From: Glaciimonas sp. PAMC28666
GTDB lineage: Bacteria > Pseudomonadota > Gammaproteobacteria > Burkholderiales > Burkholderiaceae_D
Direction of reading: 5' to 3'
NCBI RefSeq assembly: GCF_016917355.1
Contig: NZ_CP070304.1
Location: forward strand, 3,410,001-3,474,000
Length of the DNA stretch: 64,000 nucleotides
The notes beneath the pieces were generated by a model. The model made no database searches. It was not told where the DNA came from and worked only from the letters and a program-made list of their open reading frames with translations. Position numbers and translations under genes: made by a program. Below are positions 53,576-62,574 of the stretch, in pieces (the first letter of the stretch is position 1; each line of letters opens with the position of its first letter).

Positions 53576-55620
53576 ATAGTCTGACCGCCAACACGTCGCT
53601 ATGCTGGTCTTTTAGTTTTAGAGGCGCAAGGGCAATTCGGCTGACGGTGGTCGGCTTACTTTGTGTCCTGATGTTGGCCGCACTCCGTTTGTGGCCTGAC
53701 ATCAATGCGGTATTGCAATCGGATATCACCACACCTGATGGTCAGGTCGCGCGTCTGCTTTTATATGAATTGCGCTTGCCGCGGGTTTTGGCAGCGCTGG
53801 TCGCTGGCGCTGCACTCGGCTTATCCGGCACGCTATTTCAGGCGCTCACCCGCAATCCGTTAGCTGCGCCAGATTTATTAGGTGTCAACGGTGGGGCGCA
53901 ACTCGGCGTTTTCGCCGCGATCATGGTGCCTGCGTTGGGCGGTGTGGCGAACGTGCCGTTGTTGTTTGGCTGCGGCTTGTTGGCGGCGCTATTGGCGATG
54001 GTAGCGGCGGGCGGTTGGCGGGTATCTGCGTTACAACTGATTATTGCCGGCACCGCCTGTTCACTCCTTTTTTCAGCCATCACCATGATGCTGTTGACAA
54101 TGTTTGAAGACGATATCGCCAGTGTCGCGCTGTGGAGCAACGGTGTATTGTATCAACCCGGTGCCGGAGGACTTATCACGGTCATCAAATGGCTGATAGT
54201 TCCATTGGTCGTTTTGCCGTGGTTGTTGCGTCCGTTAGAAGTCAGCACGCTCGGCGATGATGGTGCGCGTATGCTCGGCGTACCGTTGCGACCGATGCGT
54301 TTCGTAACGATGATCACCGCAACCATGTTCGCCGCCGCTGCAGTCAGCGTAGCGGGGCCGATGGGCTTTGTCGGATTGATCGCGCCCAATCTGATACGCG
54401 CCGCAGGCGTGCACAGACTCCGTTCGCTGGTACCGCTTGCCGCAATATGGGGCGGCTGCATTCTGCTCGCGGCCGACAGTTTGGTGCTGGCGTTGAAGTT
54501 GGACGCAACCGTTTCCACCGGCGTGATGATCGCCGTCATCGGCACGCCGTTGTTGTTGCTATTGATTCATCGCAAACGCATGCTGGCAGGCGCGCAGGCG
54601 GAAGGGAAGGCCACCCTGCGCGTCAATGTATCGTTTCGGACTTGCCTGTTGTTAGGTGCGGCCGTGTTGCTTGCGTTGGCCGCCTTTGCCGTTGCCTACG
54701 GCAATGCGTGGCTTGGTCCGCTACATTGGTGGAATGCAGCAGCCGGTAACGATCCTGTCGCCCGGCTATTAATTGACTTACGCTTGTCACGCGTGCTGAC
54801 CGCCATGCTGGCTGGCGCATTGTTGGCTGGCAGTGGAACGCTATTACAAAGCGTCGTCCGTAATCCGCTTGCGGGGCCGGAAGTGCTGGGGATTACCCAA
54901 GGTGCCGGTCTGGCGGTGTTGCTGGCGTTGGTAGCATCGCCGATGATCTCGCGTCCCGCAATGTTCGCTGCATCATTAGTCGGTGGTGCCACCGTTTTGC
55001 TGGTTATACTCTTGCTTAACCGTCGCCACCACCTCGCTCCATTGCCGGTAGCACTGACCGGCATTGCTCTAGGGGCCATGTGCGCGGCGCTCTCGCAATG
55101 GCTGATCGTTGAAAACAGTGTCCAGCAAGCGCGCTTCCTGGTGTGGCTGGTGGGCGGCACGTATGGCCGCAGCGCTACCGATGCTACGTCATTATTGCCA
55201 TGGCTATTACTGACCATTCCAATGATCTACTGGCTGGCACGTCCACTGGATTTACTGGCTTTGGGCGAGCAAAGCGCCGCTGCCCTCGGCGTGCCGGTCA
55301 CCGCATTACGACTAGTGGCGCTCGGACTGGCCACTTTGCTAGCCTGCGCCGCAGTTGCCGTGGTGGGGCCGGTCGCCTTTGTGGGTTTAATGACGCCCCA
55401 TCTGGCCCGTATGTTAGGTTTTCATCCACATCGGCGGCGGCTACCGATTGCCATGCTACTTGGCGCTATCCTGCTCGGATCGGCCGATGTGTTGGGCCGC
55501 AGCCTGCTCGCGCCGATTGAAATACCGGCTGGCGTGATGACGGCATTGATTGGTGCGCCCTACCTGCTTGGCATGCTCACATTCAGCCGTCGCAAGCGCT
55601 CAGCGCGAGGCAGACCATGA
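53572..55620 (+). CDS. fhuB: Fused ferric-siderophore permease (FhuB type)
   Basis: A 682-residue protein made of two FecCD-type permease halves in tandem (about residues 1-335 and 340-680). Both repeat the family motifs: LRLPRVLAALVAGAALGLSGTLFQALTRNPLAAPDLLG versus LRLSRVLTAMLAGALLAGSGTLLQSVVRNPLAGPEVLG, and GPMGFVGLIAPNLIR versus GPVAFVGLMTPHLARM. This is the FhuB architecture. The stop overlaps the FhuF-like gene by 4 bp. Confidence 0.95.
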   Translation: MNSLTANTSLCWSFSFRGARAIRLTVVGLLCVLMLAALRLWPDINAVLQSDITTPDGQVARLLLYELRLPRVLAALVAGAALGLSGTLFQALTRNPLAAPDLLGVNGGAQLGVFAAIMVPALGGVANVPLLFGCGLLAALLAMVAAGGWRVSALQLIIAGTACSLLFSAITMMLLTMFEDDIASVALWSNGVLYQPGAGGLITVIKWLIVPLVVLPWLLRPLEVSTLGDDGARMLGVPLRPMRFVTMITATMFAAAAVSVAGPMGFVGLIAPNLIRAAGVHRLRSLVPLAAIWGGCILLAADSLVLALKLDATVSTGVMIAVIGTPLLLLLIHRKRMLAGAQAEGKATLRVNVSFRTCLLLGAAVLLALAAFAVAYGNAWLGPLHWWNAAAGNDPVARLLIDLRLSRVLTAMLAGALLAGSGTLLQSVVRNPLAGPEVLGITQGAGLAVLLALVASPMISRPAMFAASLVGGATVLLVILLLNRRHHLAPLPVALTGIALGAMCAALSQWLIVENSVQQARFLVWLVGGTYGRSATDATSLLPWLLLTIPMIYWLARPLDLLALGEQSAAALGVPVTALRLVALGLATLLACAAVAVVGPVAFVGLMTPHLARMLGFHPHRRRLPIAMLLGAILLGSADVLGRSLLAPIEIPAGVMTALIGAPYLLGMLTFSRRKRSARGRP

Positions 55621-56450
55621 ACGCCGCCTTCGACGATCTTGTTGGAGCAACTGGTGGATCCAACCCAGCACCAACCTGTTTAGCCAAATCGGTACCGATC
55701 GCGTTCGCTCCCCACTGCCGTAGCGTCTGGTTTGGTTGCCATCCAGTCGTTAAAGGGACCAGCATGCTGGTCCCCGCTAACCGGCTCACTGAACATTTGG
55801 TATTGCTCATCAACGCGATGCAGCAGCATTACGCGGGTGACGACGTACGCGCACTGATATCGCAATGGAGCAAATATTATTTCAGCTTGATTATTCCGGC
55901 CGCAGTGGTTGCTGCGCGGGTGTTGCGCCGTCCGCTGCATATGGCGCTGGAGGCCAGTATGCTGGTATTGCGCAATGGCATGCCGCATACGCTGTGGCTG
56001 CCGGCCGATGCGCTTGGCGTCATTAATGATGATCCGCTGGTGCGATATCGCTCGCTATGCGTAGAACATCTCGCGCCGCAAATTGCCGCGATTTCGGCTG
56101 CCGCAAAAATTCCCGCGCGCGTGTTGTGGAGTAACGTTGGCAACTCACTGGAATATGCCTTGTCTACGCTGGCGGTTGACGACAATACCGCGCCAGATAT
56201 TGCCTTTCTGTTTGAACGTCAGGCATTTTTTGATACCAGTCATCCCAACCCGTTATACCGTGCGATTCGCTATGTGCGACCGGTGTCAGCGCAACTGCCC
56301 GATCCGATGCGCGTTCGGCGCATTTGCTGCTTACGCAATCAATTACCGGGAGAGCAAATGCTGTGTTCAAGTTGCCCCTTACTCCTCAACCTCAAAGCGC
56401 CATTGCTCGCTGAGCAAATACAATTGATGAAACAAGGTGACGACGCGTGA
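55617..56450 (+). CDS. FhuF-like siderophore-iron reductase
   Basis: A 277-residue protein ending with the FhuF-type [2Fe-2S] ligands CC-x10-C-x2-C (ICCLRNQLPGEQMLCSSCPLL). It also has an N-terminal ferric iron reductase region. It would release iron from the siderophore in the cytoplasm. Its position, coupled between permease and binding-protein genes, fits this. The N-terminal 40 residues are weakly conserved; the start overlaps the permease stop. Confidence 0.87.
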   Translation: MNAAFDDLVGATGGSNPAPTCLAKSVPIAFAPHCRSVWFGCHPVVKGTSMLVPANRLTEHLVLLINAMQQHYAGDDVRALISQWSKYYFSLIIPAAVVAARVLRRPLHMALEASMLVLRNGMPHTLWLPADALGVINDDPLVRYRSLCVEHLAPQIAAISAAAKIPARVLWSNVGNSLEYALSTLAVDDNTAPDIAFLFERQAFFDTSHPNPLYRAIRYVRPVSAQLPDPMRVRRICCLRNQLPGEQMLCSSCPLLLNLKAPLLAEQIQLMKQGDDA

Positions 56451-57403
56451 TGCAGTTTCTTCGAAAAGTTTTCCTTCTATTCAGTAGTTGCCTAATTTTG
56501 GCGTCGGCGCAGGCCGTTGCATCGGACCAGATCGGCATGCGCAGCGCCGTCTTACCTGATCACCCAAAGCGCATAGTCGTCCTTGAATTCTTATTTGCCG
56601 AGTCTCTCGCCGCGCTCGACCTCACGCCGGTTGGCATGGTCGATCCCGATCGCTATCGTGAATGGATCGGCTACGATAATCCGCGCTTTAGTCAGGTCGT
56701 CGATATCGGCACGCGGCAGCAGCCAAGCCTGGAAGCCATTGCCCGACTCAAGCCCGACCTGATCGTCGGCGTCACGTTTCGACACGCGGCATTATTCGAT
56801 GCCTTCGAACGTATCGCCCCGACTGTCCTGTTCAACTTCAACGCAACCGACCACCATGTCAATCAGCTCGATCACGCACTCAAACTTTTTGACACGTTTG
56901 CCATTATTACGGGTCGCGCTGCTGCAGGTAAGAAAGTAGAGCAGAATGTACAAACGGCTTTAGCCTCCGACCGCGCCCGTCTGGTCGCAGCCGGGCTGGC
57001 CGGTAAGCGTCTGGCGGTATTACAGGAACTGGGTCTGCAAGATATGTATTGGGCCTACGCCTCCAACAGTATGGCTGGTGGCATTGCCCTAAAGCTAGGG
57101 TTGTCGCTTTGGCCCAACTGGCCCACAAAAGAAGGAACAACGTTTGTCTCGTCGGAAGACCTTCTCAAGCAAAGTGACATGCACGTGTTGATGATCAGCG
57201 CCACCGGCCCGGAGGTCGGCTTAGCTCAAAAGCTCAACTCGCCAATCTGGCGCTACGTCCCGGCACGTCGCGCCGGGCATGTAGCGCTTGTGGCGCGCAA
57301 TATATGGGGATTCGGCGGCCCGATGTCAGCGATTAAGTTGTCACATCAACTGACAGAGGCGATGCTGGCGGCTGGGCGGGGCGACGCGCCGTCGATCAGA
57401 TAG
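56450..57403 (+). CDS. Siderophore ABC transporter binding protein
   Basis: A 317-residue FhuD/FecB-type periplasmic binding protein. It has a signal peptide (LLFSSCLILASAQAVA), the PKRIVVLEF start of the binding domain, ARLKPDLIVGVTFRH, and a C-terminal NIWGFGGPMSAIKL. The ATG at 56450 overlaps the preceding stop by one base. With the ATPase and fused permease it completes the importer; the outer membrane receptor is not in the window. Confidence 0.9.
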   Translation: MQFLRKVFLLFSSCLILASAQAVASDQIGMRSAVLPDHPKRIVVLEFLFAESLAALDLTPVGMVDPDRYREWIGYDNPRFSQVVDIGTRQQPSLEAIARLKPDLIVGVTFRHAALFDAFERIAPTVLFNFNATDHHVNQLDHALKLFDTFAIITGRAAAGKKVEQNVQTALASDRARLVAAGLAGKRLAVLQELGLQDMYWAYASNSMAGGIALKLGLSLWPNWPTKEGTTFVSSEDLLKQSDMHVLMISATGPEVGLAQKLNSPIWRYVPARRAGHVALVARNIWGFGGPMSAIKLSHQLTEAMLAAGRGDAPSIR

Positions 57404-57455
57404 TGGTCGTAAACCATTTTGCGGGACTGGGTGCAGGTAACAAAACGAAGCTGAA

Positions 57456-58388
57456 TCAATGCACCAGATTCCTGTCCCGCAATAGCTGAATAAACTGGTC
57501 GGCGGCAGGCGAAAGGGTTCCGCCTTTTCTAGTGACGATGCCGAAAGTCTGGTATTTCGATTGCAACTTCAGCGGCAAAATACGCACCATTTGATGTGCG
57601 ACAAATAACTTCGCCACATCCGTCGGCAATAAAGCGACCAGGTCTGTACTTCGCTGCAGGATCGTCACTGTCACGAAGGTAGAGGCGGTCGCAATCTGAT
57701 TTGACGGCATGCTAATGCCAGCCAGATCCATTTCCCTTTGCAGCAGCGAGTGCAGCGGCATGTGACCTGGATAAACCAGCCATCGATGATCCTTTAGGTC
57801 CTTAAGTGTCAACTCCTCCTCGAATGGCGGGTGCGCATAACCAACTACCACCGAAATCGACTCATCTCCCAAGGGCTGATAGTGATATTTGGATGGCTGA
57901 TCGCTTACGCTTGCCCGACCTATCACCAGATCCAGTCGCCCGTCGTCCAGCATCGAAAGCATACGCAAACTAGTATCTTCTACAACTTCGATAGAAAGAT
58001 TGGGCTGTCTGGTATGTAGCCAGTTGAGAATAGGCACGAGCACTTCCGGGACCGCCCCCATGATCGTGCCCACCGCTAGCCGCCCACCTCTGCCAGATCT
58101 TATTTCGGCAATATCGTGGCACAAAGAAGTCAGGTCAGACGCCATCAGCCGCGCATAGCGAATGATGCAATGCCCAAACTGGTTAGGAAGCATGCCGGTT
58201 TTGGAACGTTCAAACAGTGGCGCTTCAAACATCGATTCGAGCTCGTGGAGCACCTTGCTCGCCGCCGACTGCGTCATCGACAGAACGCCCGCCGCTTTAT
58301 GTAGCGACTTATGGTCATCGAGCGCAATCAACAGGTGAAGTTGCTTCATGCGCAAGCGGGACATCAGCACATCAATAGTATTTTTCAT
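57456..58388 (-). CDS. LysR family regulator of the sugar-acid operon
   Basis: A LysR protein of about 310 residues from ATG 58388. The helix-turn-helix is MKQLHLLIALDDHKSLHKAAGVLSMTQSAASKVLHELESMF, of the GbpR-like subgroup that controls sugar or uronate uptake genes. The C-terminal ligand domain follows. It is divergent from the AraD1/GguC operon and separated by 114 bp, so it is the likely regulator. An in-frame ATG at 58364 is an alternative start. Confidence 0.9.
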   Translation of the reverse strand: MKNTIDVLMSRLRMKQLHLLIALDDHKSLHKAAGVLSMTQSAASKVLHELESMFEAPLFERSKTGMLPNQFGHCIIRYARLMASDLTSLCHDIAEIRSGRGGRLAVGTIMGAVPEVLVPILNWLHTRQPNLSIEVVEDTSLRMLSMLDDGRLDLVIGRASVSDQPSKYHYQPLGDESISVVVGYAHPPFEEELTLKDLKDHRWLVYPGHMPLHSLLQREMDLAGISMPSNQIATASTFVTVTILQRSTDLVALLPTDVAKLFVAHQMVRILPLKLQSKYQTFGIVTRKGGTLSPAADQFIQLLRDRNLVH

Positions 58389-58428
58389 GTGAGTCGTAAA
58401 AGTTATCACGAGATGGAAACAATTCAAT

Positions 58429-58441
58429 ATACATCAAGTAT
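58429..58441. promoter_or_regulatory. Candidate LysR operator
   Basis: ATACATCAAGTAT is a short inverted repeat (ATAC / GTAT); with the preceding base it fits T-N11-A. It sits between the divergent LysR and AraD1 genes. Confidence 0.4.
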
Positions 58442-58502
58442 GCCGTCCCCTATAGTCGCTGCACAAACAAAAAAATAGACAACGGCTGCTGGAGACAACA
58501 AT

Positions 58503-59504
58503 ATGAGACTGATCCAATTTCTGGACAATGAAGAGCGTCGTCGCGTCGGTATCGTGCACACCGGTTCCGACCTGGTGCACATTGTCAATAACGTTCACGC
58601 AACCCGGCAGCTCGCTCTGGCCGCTATTTCCGACGGCGTCAGCCTTGAAGCAAAAATCGCCGCCCTTGGTCATACGCCTGGTGGATCTTATAAGGCCGTT
58701 CTCGCGGAATCTCGTATTCTGGTCCCGCTCGACCATGAAGCTGATCCCGCACACTGCCTGATCAGCGGCACCGGGCTGACCCATCTGGGTAGCGCTTCCC
58801 TGCGCGACGCCATGCACCACGATCAGGTGCCCCATGAAGCAATGACCGACTCGATGCGGGTTTTTAAATGGGGCCTGGAAGGTGGGCGGCCGCGCTCGGG
58901 AACTCCCGGAGTGCAGCCAGAATGGTTCTACAAGGGCGACGGCGCCACACTCGTTCATCCTGGCCGCACGATTCCGGTTCCCGATTTTGCGGAAGACGCA
59001 GGCGAAGAACCCGAACTGACCGGGTTGTATGTCATCGGTGCCGACTGCAAGCCTTACCGGCTTGGTTTCGCAATCGGTAACGAGTTTTCCGATCACATCA
59101 TGGAACGGCGCAATTACCTTTACCTCGCACATTCCAAATTACGCTACTGCTCCTTTGGTCCGGAACTGAACGTCGGCACTTTGCCGAGCGATCTATCCGG
59201 ATTCAGCCGCATTCATCGCGACGGGAAATTGCTGTGGGAGAAGCGTTTTCTGACTGGTGAAAAGAATATGAGTCACACCATAGAAAACCTTGAATATCAT
59301 CATTTCAAATATGCGCAATTCTTACGCCCAGGCGATGTACACGTCCACTTCTTCGGGTCCGCCACCATTTCTTTTGCAGACGGCATAGCGACGCGAGAGG
59401 GCGATACCTTTGAAATTAGTTTGCCCGCATTCGGCGCGCCTTTGTGCAATTCCTTCGAACGTACCAGCGGGCATGTCAGTGCAGGCGGCGTTTTACAGCT
59501 CTAA
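58503..59504 (+). CDS. gguC: AraD1/GguC family protein (FAH fold)
   Basis: A 333-residue member of the fumarylacetoacetate hydrolase superfamily, AraD1/GguC branch. It shows MRLIQFLDNEERRRVGIV, GTGLTHLGSASLRDAMH, MRVFKWGLEGGRPRSG, GVQPEWFYKGDG and GFAIGNEFSDHIMERRNYLYLAHSKLR. Members act on sugar-acid derivatives such as 2-keto-3-deoxy acids. It heads an operon with an ABC importer and a UxaA-family dehydratase, consistent with aldarate or aldonate use. GGAG precedes the ATG. Confidence 0.9.
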   Translation: MRLIQFLDNEERRRVGIVHTGSDLVHIVNNVHATRQLALAAISDGVSLEAKIAALGHTPGGSYKAVLAESRILVPLDHEADPAHCLISGTGLTHLGSASLRDAMHHDQVPHEAMTDSMRVFKWGLEGGRPRSGTPGVQPEWFYKGDGATLVHPGRTIPVPDFAEDAGEEPELTGLYVIGADCKPYRLGFAIGNEFSDHIMERRNYLYLAHSKLRYCSFGPELNVGTLPSDLSGFSRIHRDGKLLWEKRFLTGEKNMSHTIENLEYHHFKYAQFLRPGDVHVHFFGSATISFADGIATREGDTFEISLPAFGAPLCNSFERTSGHVSAGGVLQL

Positions 59505-59546
59505 TACAGCTCTAATTTATAGCTCTAGTTAATAGCTCTAACTTAC
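59495..59546. repeat. 11-15-bp tandem repeat spanning the gguC stop
   Basis: The last coding bases and stop codon (ACAGCTCTAAT) are repeated once exactly and then in two shortened copies (AGCTCTAGTTAAT, AGCTCTAACTTAC) just after the gene. The array includes the original stop codon. Confidence 0.85.
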
Positions 59547-59611
59547 AGCGCGAATAAAAAAAGGTGCTGCCTATCCAGCATAGTGGACAGCGCCAGACAG
59601 GAGATAACACC

Positions 59612-60295
59612 ATGGATTACCAGTTCGACTTTAGTTTTTTGCTCAATAACTGGCGCGACATACTTGACGGCGTCTGGCTCACCGTGCGCATGTCCGCCGT
59701 CAGTATTGTACTGGGCGTCATGTTCGGCGCTGCCTTTGCGGTGGTCCGTGTGTATGGCCCACGATGGGCTGCGAAGACGGTTGCCTGGTATGTCGACATC
59801 ATCAGGAACACGCCATTGGTGATCCAGGCGTTCTGGATTTTCTTCGGGCTAGCCGCTTTACAGTTTCGTGTTCCCGCGTTGACAGCGGCTATTTTTGCTT
59901 TGGTCGTCAATGTTGTGGCGTACACCACAGAAATAATTCGCGCTGGCATTGAGTCGATTCCAAAAGGCCAACTTGAAGCTGCCGAGTGTCTGGGACTGCC
60001 GCGCTGGCGCGTCATTTTGCACGTCATTCTTCCGCAAGCGATTGAGAAGATGTATCCGTCTCTGATTAGCCAGTGCGTATTGATGATGTTAGCGACCTCG
60101 ATCATGTCGCAGATTTCTGCCGAGGAATTGACGGCGATTGGCTATCGGATTCAGTCCGAGACTTTCCGAGGCTTCGAAATATATATCGTGCTCGCCGTAG
60201 TTTATCTGGCGTTGTCGTGGCTGTTACGTTTGATCATGGAACAAGGGGCCTATTATGCATTCCCCAGACGCCGTCGTCTTAACGCTAATCGTTAA
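59612..60295 (+). CDS. Polar amino-acid-type ABC permease 1
   Basis: A 227-residue HisM/GlnP-type permease with five membrane segments and the conserved EAA loop (EIIRAGIESIPKGQLEAAECLGLPRWRVILHVILPQA). The ATG follows CAGGAG. Despite the amino-acid family, the neighbours point to an organic or sugar acid substrate. Confidence 0.92.
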   Translation: MDYQFDFSFLLNNWRDILDGVWLTVRMSAVSIVLGVMFGAAFAVVRVYGPRWAAKTVAWYVDIIRNTPLVIQAFWIFFGLAALQFRVPALTAAIFALVVNVVAYTTEIIRAGIESIPKGQLEAAECLGLPRWRVILHVILPQAIEKMYPSLISQCVLMMLATSIMSQISAEELTAIGYRIQSETFRGFEIYIVLAVVYLALSWLLRLIMEQGAYYAFPRRRRLNANR

Positions 60296-60319
60296 TCTGA
60301 ACTGCCTGAGGAAAACAAA

Positions 60320-60964
60320 ATGCAAGGACTGACGATCGACCATATTTTTTTCATCTTCAAAGGCGCGGGGTGGACAATCATTTTGTCTGCAATGGGCTTT
60401 ATCGGCGGCACGATTCTTGGCCTGCCTATTGCGCTGGCGCGCAGCAGCCGCAATAAATGGATACGCCGGATTAGCGGGTTCGTGGTGCAAGTGGTACAAG
60501 GAATTCCATTGCCCGTCATTATGTTTGTTGTTTATTTCGGCATCAGCGTGGCCGGCTTTGACCTGCCCGCCATCGTTGCCGCCGGACTCGCCTTGACCGC
60601 CTATGCCGGCGCCTACCTGGGGGAGATCTGGAAAGGCTGCATTCAAGCCGTACCGCGGACCCAATGGGAAGCCGCCGACTGCCTTGCGCTCACACCTTTG
60701 CAGACCGCTGCTTTCGTGATTCTGCCCCAGGCCGCCCGAATTGCCGTCCCGCCCACGGTCGGGTTTCTGGTGCAGATTGTAAAAAATTCATCCTACGCGG
60801 TGGTGATTGGCGTCTTCGACCTGACCTACTCATCAAGAGTCGTTAACAATTCCACGTTTGAACCGTTTCTAGTATTCACCATTGCCGCCATCATTTACTT
60901 CGCAATGTGTTATCCGCTTTCCAGCCTCGCCTCCAGGCTTGAGCGGAAATTCAAAAAAAGCTAA
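60320..60964 (+). CDS. Polar amino-acid-type ABC permease 2
   Basis: A 214-residue HisM/GlnP-type permease, the second subunit. It has FIFKGAGWTIILSAMGFIGG at the N-terminus and the EAA loop (YLGEIWKGCIQAVPRTQWEAADCLALTPLQTAAFVILPQA). It starts 24 bp after permease 1 with a GAGG upstream. Confidence 0.92.
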   Translation: MQGLTIDHIFFIFKGAGWTIILSAMGFIGGTILGLPIALARSSRNKWIRRISGFVVQVVQGIPLPVIMFVVYFGISVAGFDLPAIVAAGLALTAYAGAYLGEIWKGCIQAVPRTQWEAADCLALTPLQTAAFVILPQAARIAVPPTVGFLVQIVKNSSYAVVIGVFDLTYSSRVVNNSTFEPFLVFTIAAIIYFAMCYPLSSLASRLERKFKKS

Positions 60965-60979
60965 TAGGGAGACAGGCAA

Positions 60980-61708
60980 ATGAACAGCATCGTCCATTTC
61001 GACAAAGTGCGTAAATCGTTTGGCAGCACCGAAATATTAAAAGGCGTCAGCTTTGACGTTCAAAAGGGCCAGGTCGTTGCGCTGATCGGCCGCAGCGGAT
61101 CTGGAAAAAGTACAGCACTGCGCTGCATTAACGGACTGGAAAATATCAACGAGGGTACGCTCAAGGTATGCGGCCGCGATATGCACCAGGGCAAGATCGA
61201 CTTGCATACCCTGCGCAAGGATGTCGGTATCGTGTTCCAAAGCTATAACCTGTTCCCGCACCTGACGGTAGAAGAAAACATTACATTGGCCCCACGTAAA
61301 GTGAACCGTCTGAGTAGCGTCGAAGCACGGGATATTGCCAGGGACGTTTTGCGCAAAGTAGGTCTCGAAGACAAGGCTGGTGCGTATCCGGAACAACTAT
61401 CCGGCGGTCAACAACAGCGCGTCGCCATTGCGCGCTCACTTGCCATGAAACCAAAACTGATGCTTTTTGACGAGGTCACATCGGCGTTGGACCCGGAGCT
61501 TACCGGCGAGGTATTGAAGGTGATTGAAAATCTGGCTGCCGACGGCATGACGATGGTGTTGGTAACGCATGAAATGCATTTCGCCCGCAACGTTGCAGAC
61601 CAAATTCTTTTTATGCATGACGGCGTTGTCTGGGAACGCGGAAACGGCGACATGCTCAAGCAACCCGAGACAGCAGAACTGACCCAATTTGTAGGTAGTG
61701 GATTTTAA
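60980..61708 (+). CDS. Polar amino-acid-type ABC ATPase
   Basis: A 242-residue GlnQ-type ATPase. Walker A LIGRSGSGKSTALRCINGLE, Q-loop VFQSYNLFPHLTV, signature LSGGQQQRVAIARSLAM, Walker B LMLFDEVTSALDPEL and H-loop LVTHEMHFA are all present. It starts 15 bp after permease 2. Confidence 0.94.
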   Translation: MNSIVHFDKVRKSFGSTEILKGVSFDVQKGQVVALIGRSGSGKSTALRCINGLENINEGTLKVCGRDMHQGKIDLHTLRKDVGIVFQSYNLFPHLTVEENITLAPRKVNRLSSVEARDIARDVLRKVGLEDKAGAYPEQLSGGQQQRVAIARSLAMKPKLMLFDEVTSALDPELTGEVLKVIENLAADGMTMVLVTHEMHFARNVADQILFMHDGVVWERGNGDMLKQPETAELTQFVGSGF

Positions 61709-61745
61709 TAAAACGGCCGTGAGACCGATAACAAGGAGTGAGACC

Positions 61746-62543
61746 ATGAAGAAACGTAGTGTTGTATCCGCCAGCCTGTTGGCGCTTTGCCTGTTGACTC
61801 TTTCGTCATTTTCTACAGCCGATACGCTAGAAAATATTCATCAGCGCAAGAAAATCCTGATTGCCGTCGATATCGGCGCGCCGCCCTACGGGATGCTGGA
61901 CGGCAAAGCCAGGCAAAGCGGTTCCGACATTGAAACCGCCCAGCTTCTCGCCAAAGATCTCGGGGTAGAACTTGAAGTTGTCCCGGTCTCCGGACCTAAC
62001 CGTGTTCCTTTTCTTCTGACCAAAAAAGCCGACTTGGTGATCGCCTCTTTTTCCATCACCGATGCGCGTAAGAAGGTCATTGATTTTTCTAATCCGTACG
62101 GCGTAATTCAAGTTGTGGTTGGCGGCCCGGTCAAACAAAAAATTGGCGCGTTCACTGACCTGATCGGGAAAACTGTGGCTGTCACCCGAGGAACCACCAG
62201 CGACATGGAGCTAACTCTTGGCGTGAAAGAAATCTCTGGCGTGAACATTGTCCGTTATGAAGATGACGCGACCACCAACACTGCGGTGTCGACCGGACAG
62301 CAAGACTATATCGCCGCAGCGATGAGTGTGATTCCGGCAGTCAAAAAAGCCAATCCGTCGCGCGATGTCGAAACGAAATTTATCATGAAGACTTTCCCAC
62401 TCGGTATCGGTATCCGAAAGAACGATCCTGAATTGAGAGCGTATCTGGATAAATGGGTCCAGATCAATCTTAAAAACGGCAAGCTGAACGACATTTACAA
62501 AAAATATTTTGGCGTCTCGCTTCCTGCCGACATGCTTAACTAA
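61746..62543 (+). CDS. Periplasmic binding protein of the ABC importer
   Basis: A 265-residue SBP_bac_3-type protein with a signal peptide (VVSASLLALCLLTLSSFSTA). The fold is recognisable: KILIAVDIGAPPYGMLDGKARQSGSDIETAQLLAKDLGVELEVVPVSGPNRVPFLLTKKADLVIASFSITDARKKVIDFSNPY. The ATG at 61746 follows CAAGGAGTG. The residue set around the ligand site could not be matched to a known ligand; context favours an aldarate or similar acid. Confidence 0.9.
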   Translation: MKKRSVVSASLLALCLLTLSSFSTADTLENIHQRKKILIAVDIGAPPYGMLDGKARQSGSDIETAQLLAKDLGVELEVVPVSGPNRVPFLLTKKADLVIASFSITDARKKVIDFSNPYGVIQVVVGGPVKQKIGAFTDLIGKTVAVTRGTTSDMELTLGVKEISGVNIVRYEDDATTNTAVSTGQQDYIAAAMSVIPAVKKANPSRDVETKFIMKTFPLGIGIRKNDPELRAYLDKWVQINLKNGKLNDIYKKYFGVSLPADMLN

Positions 62544-62574
62544 ACTGGATTAACTAGACTGGACTTATTCTGAC

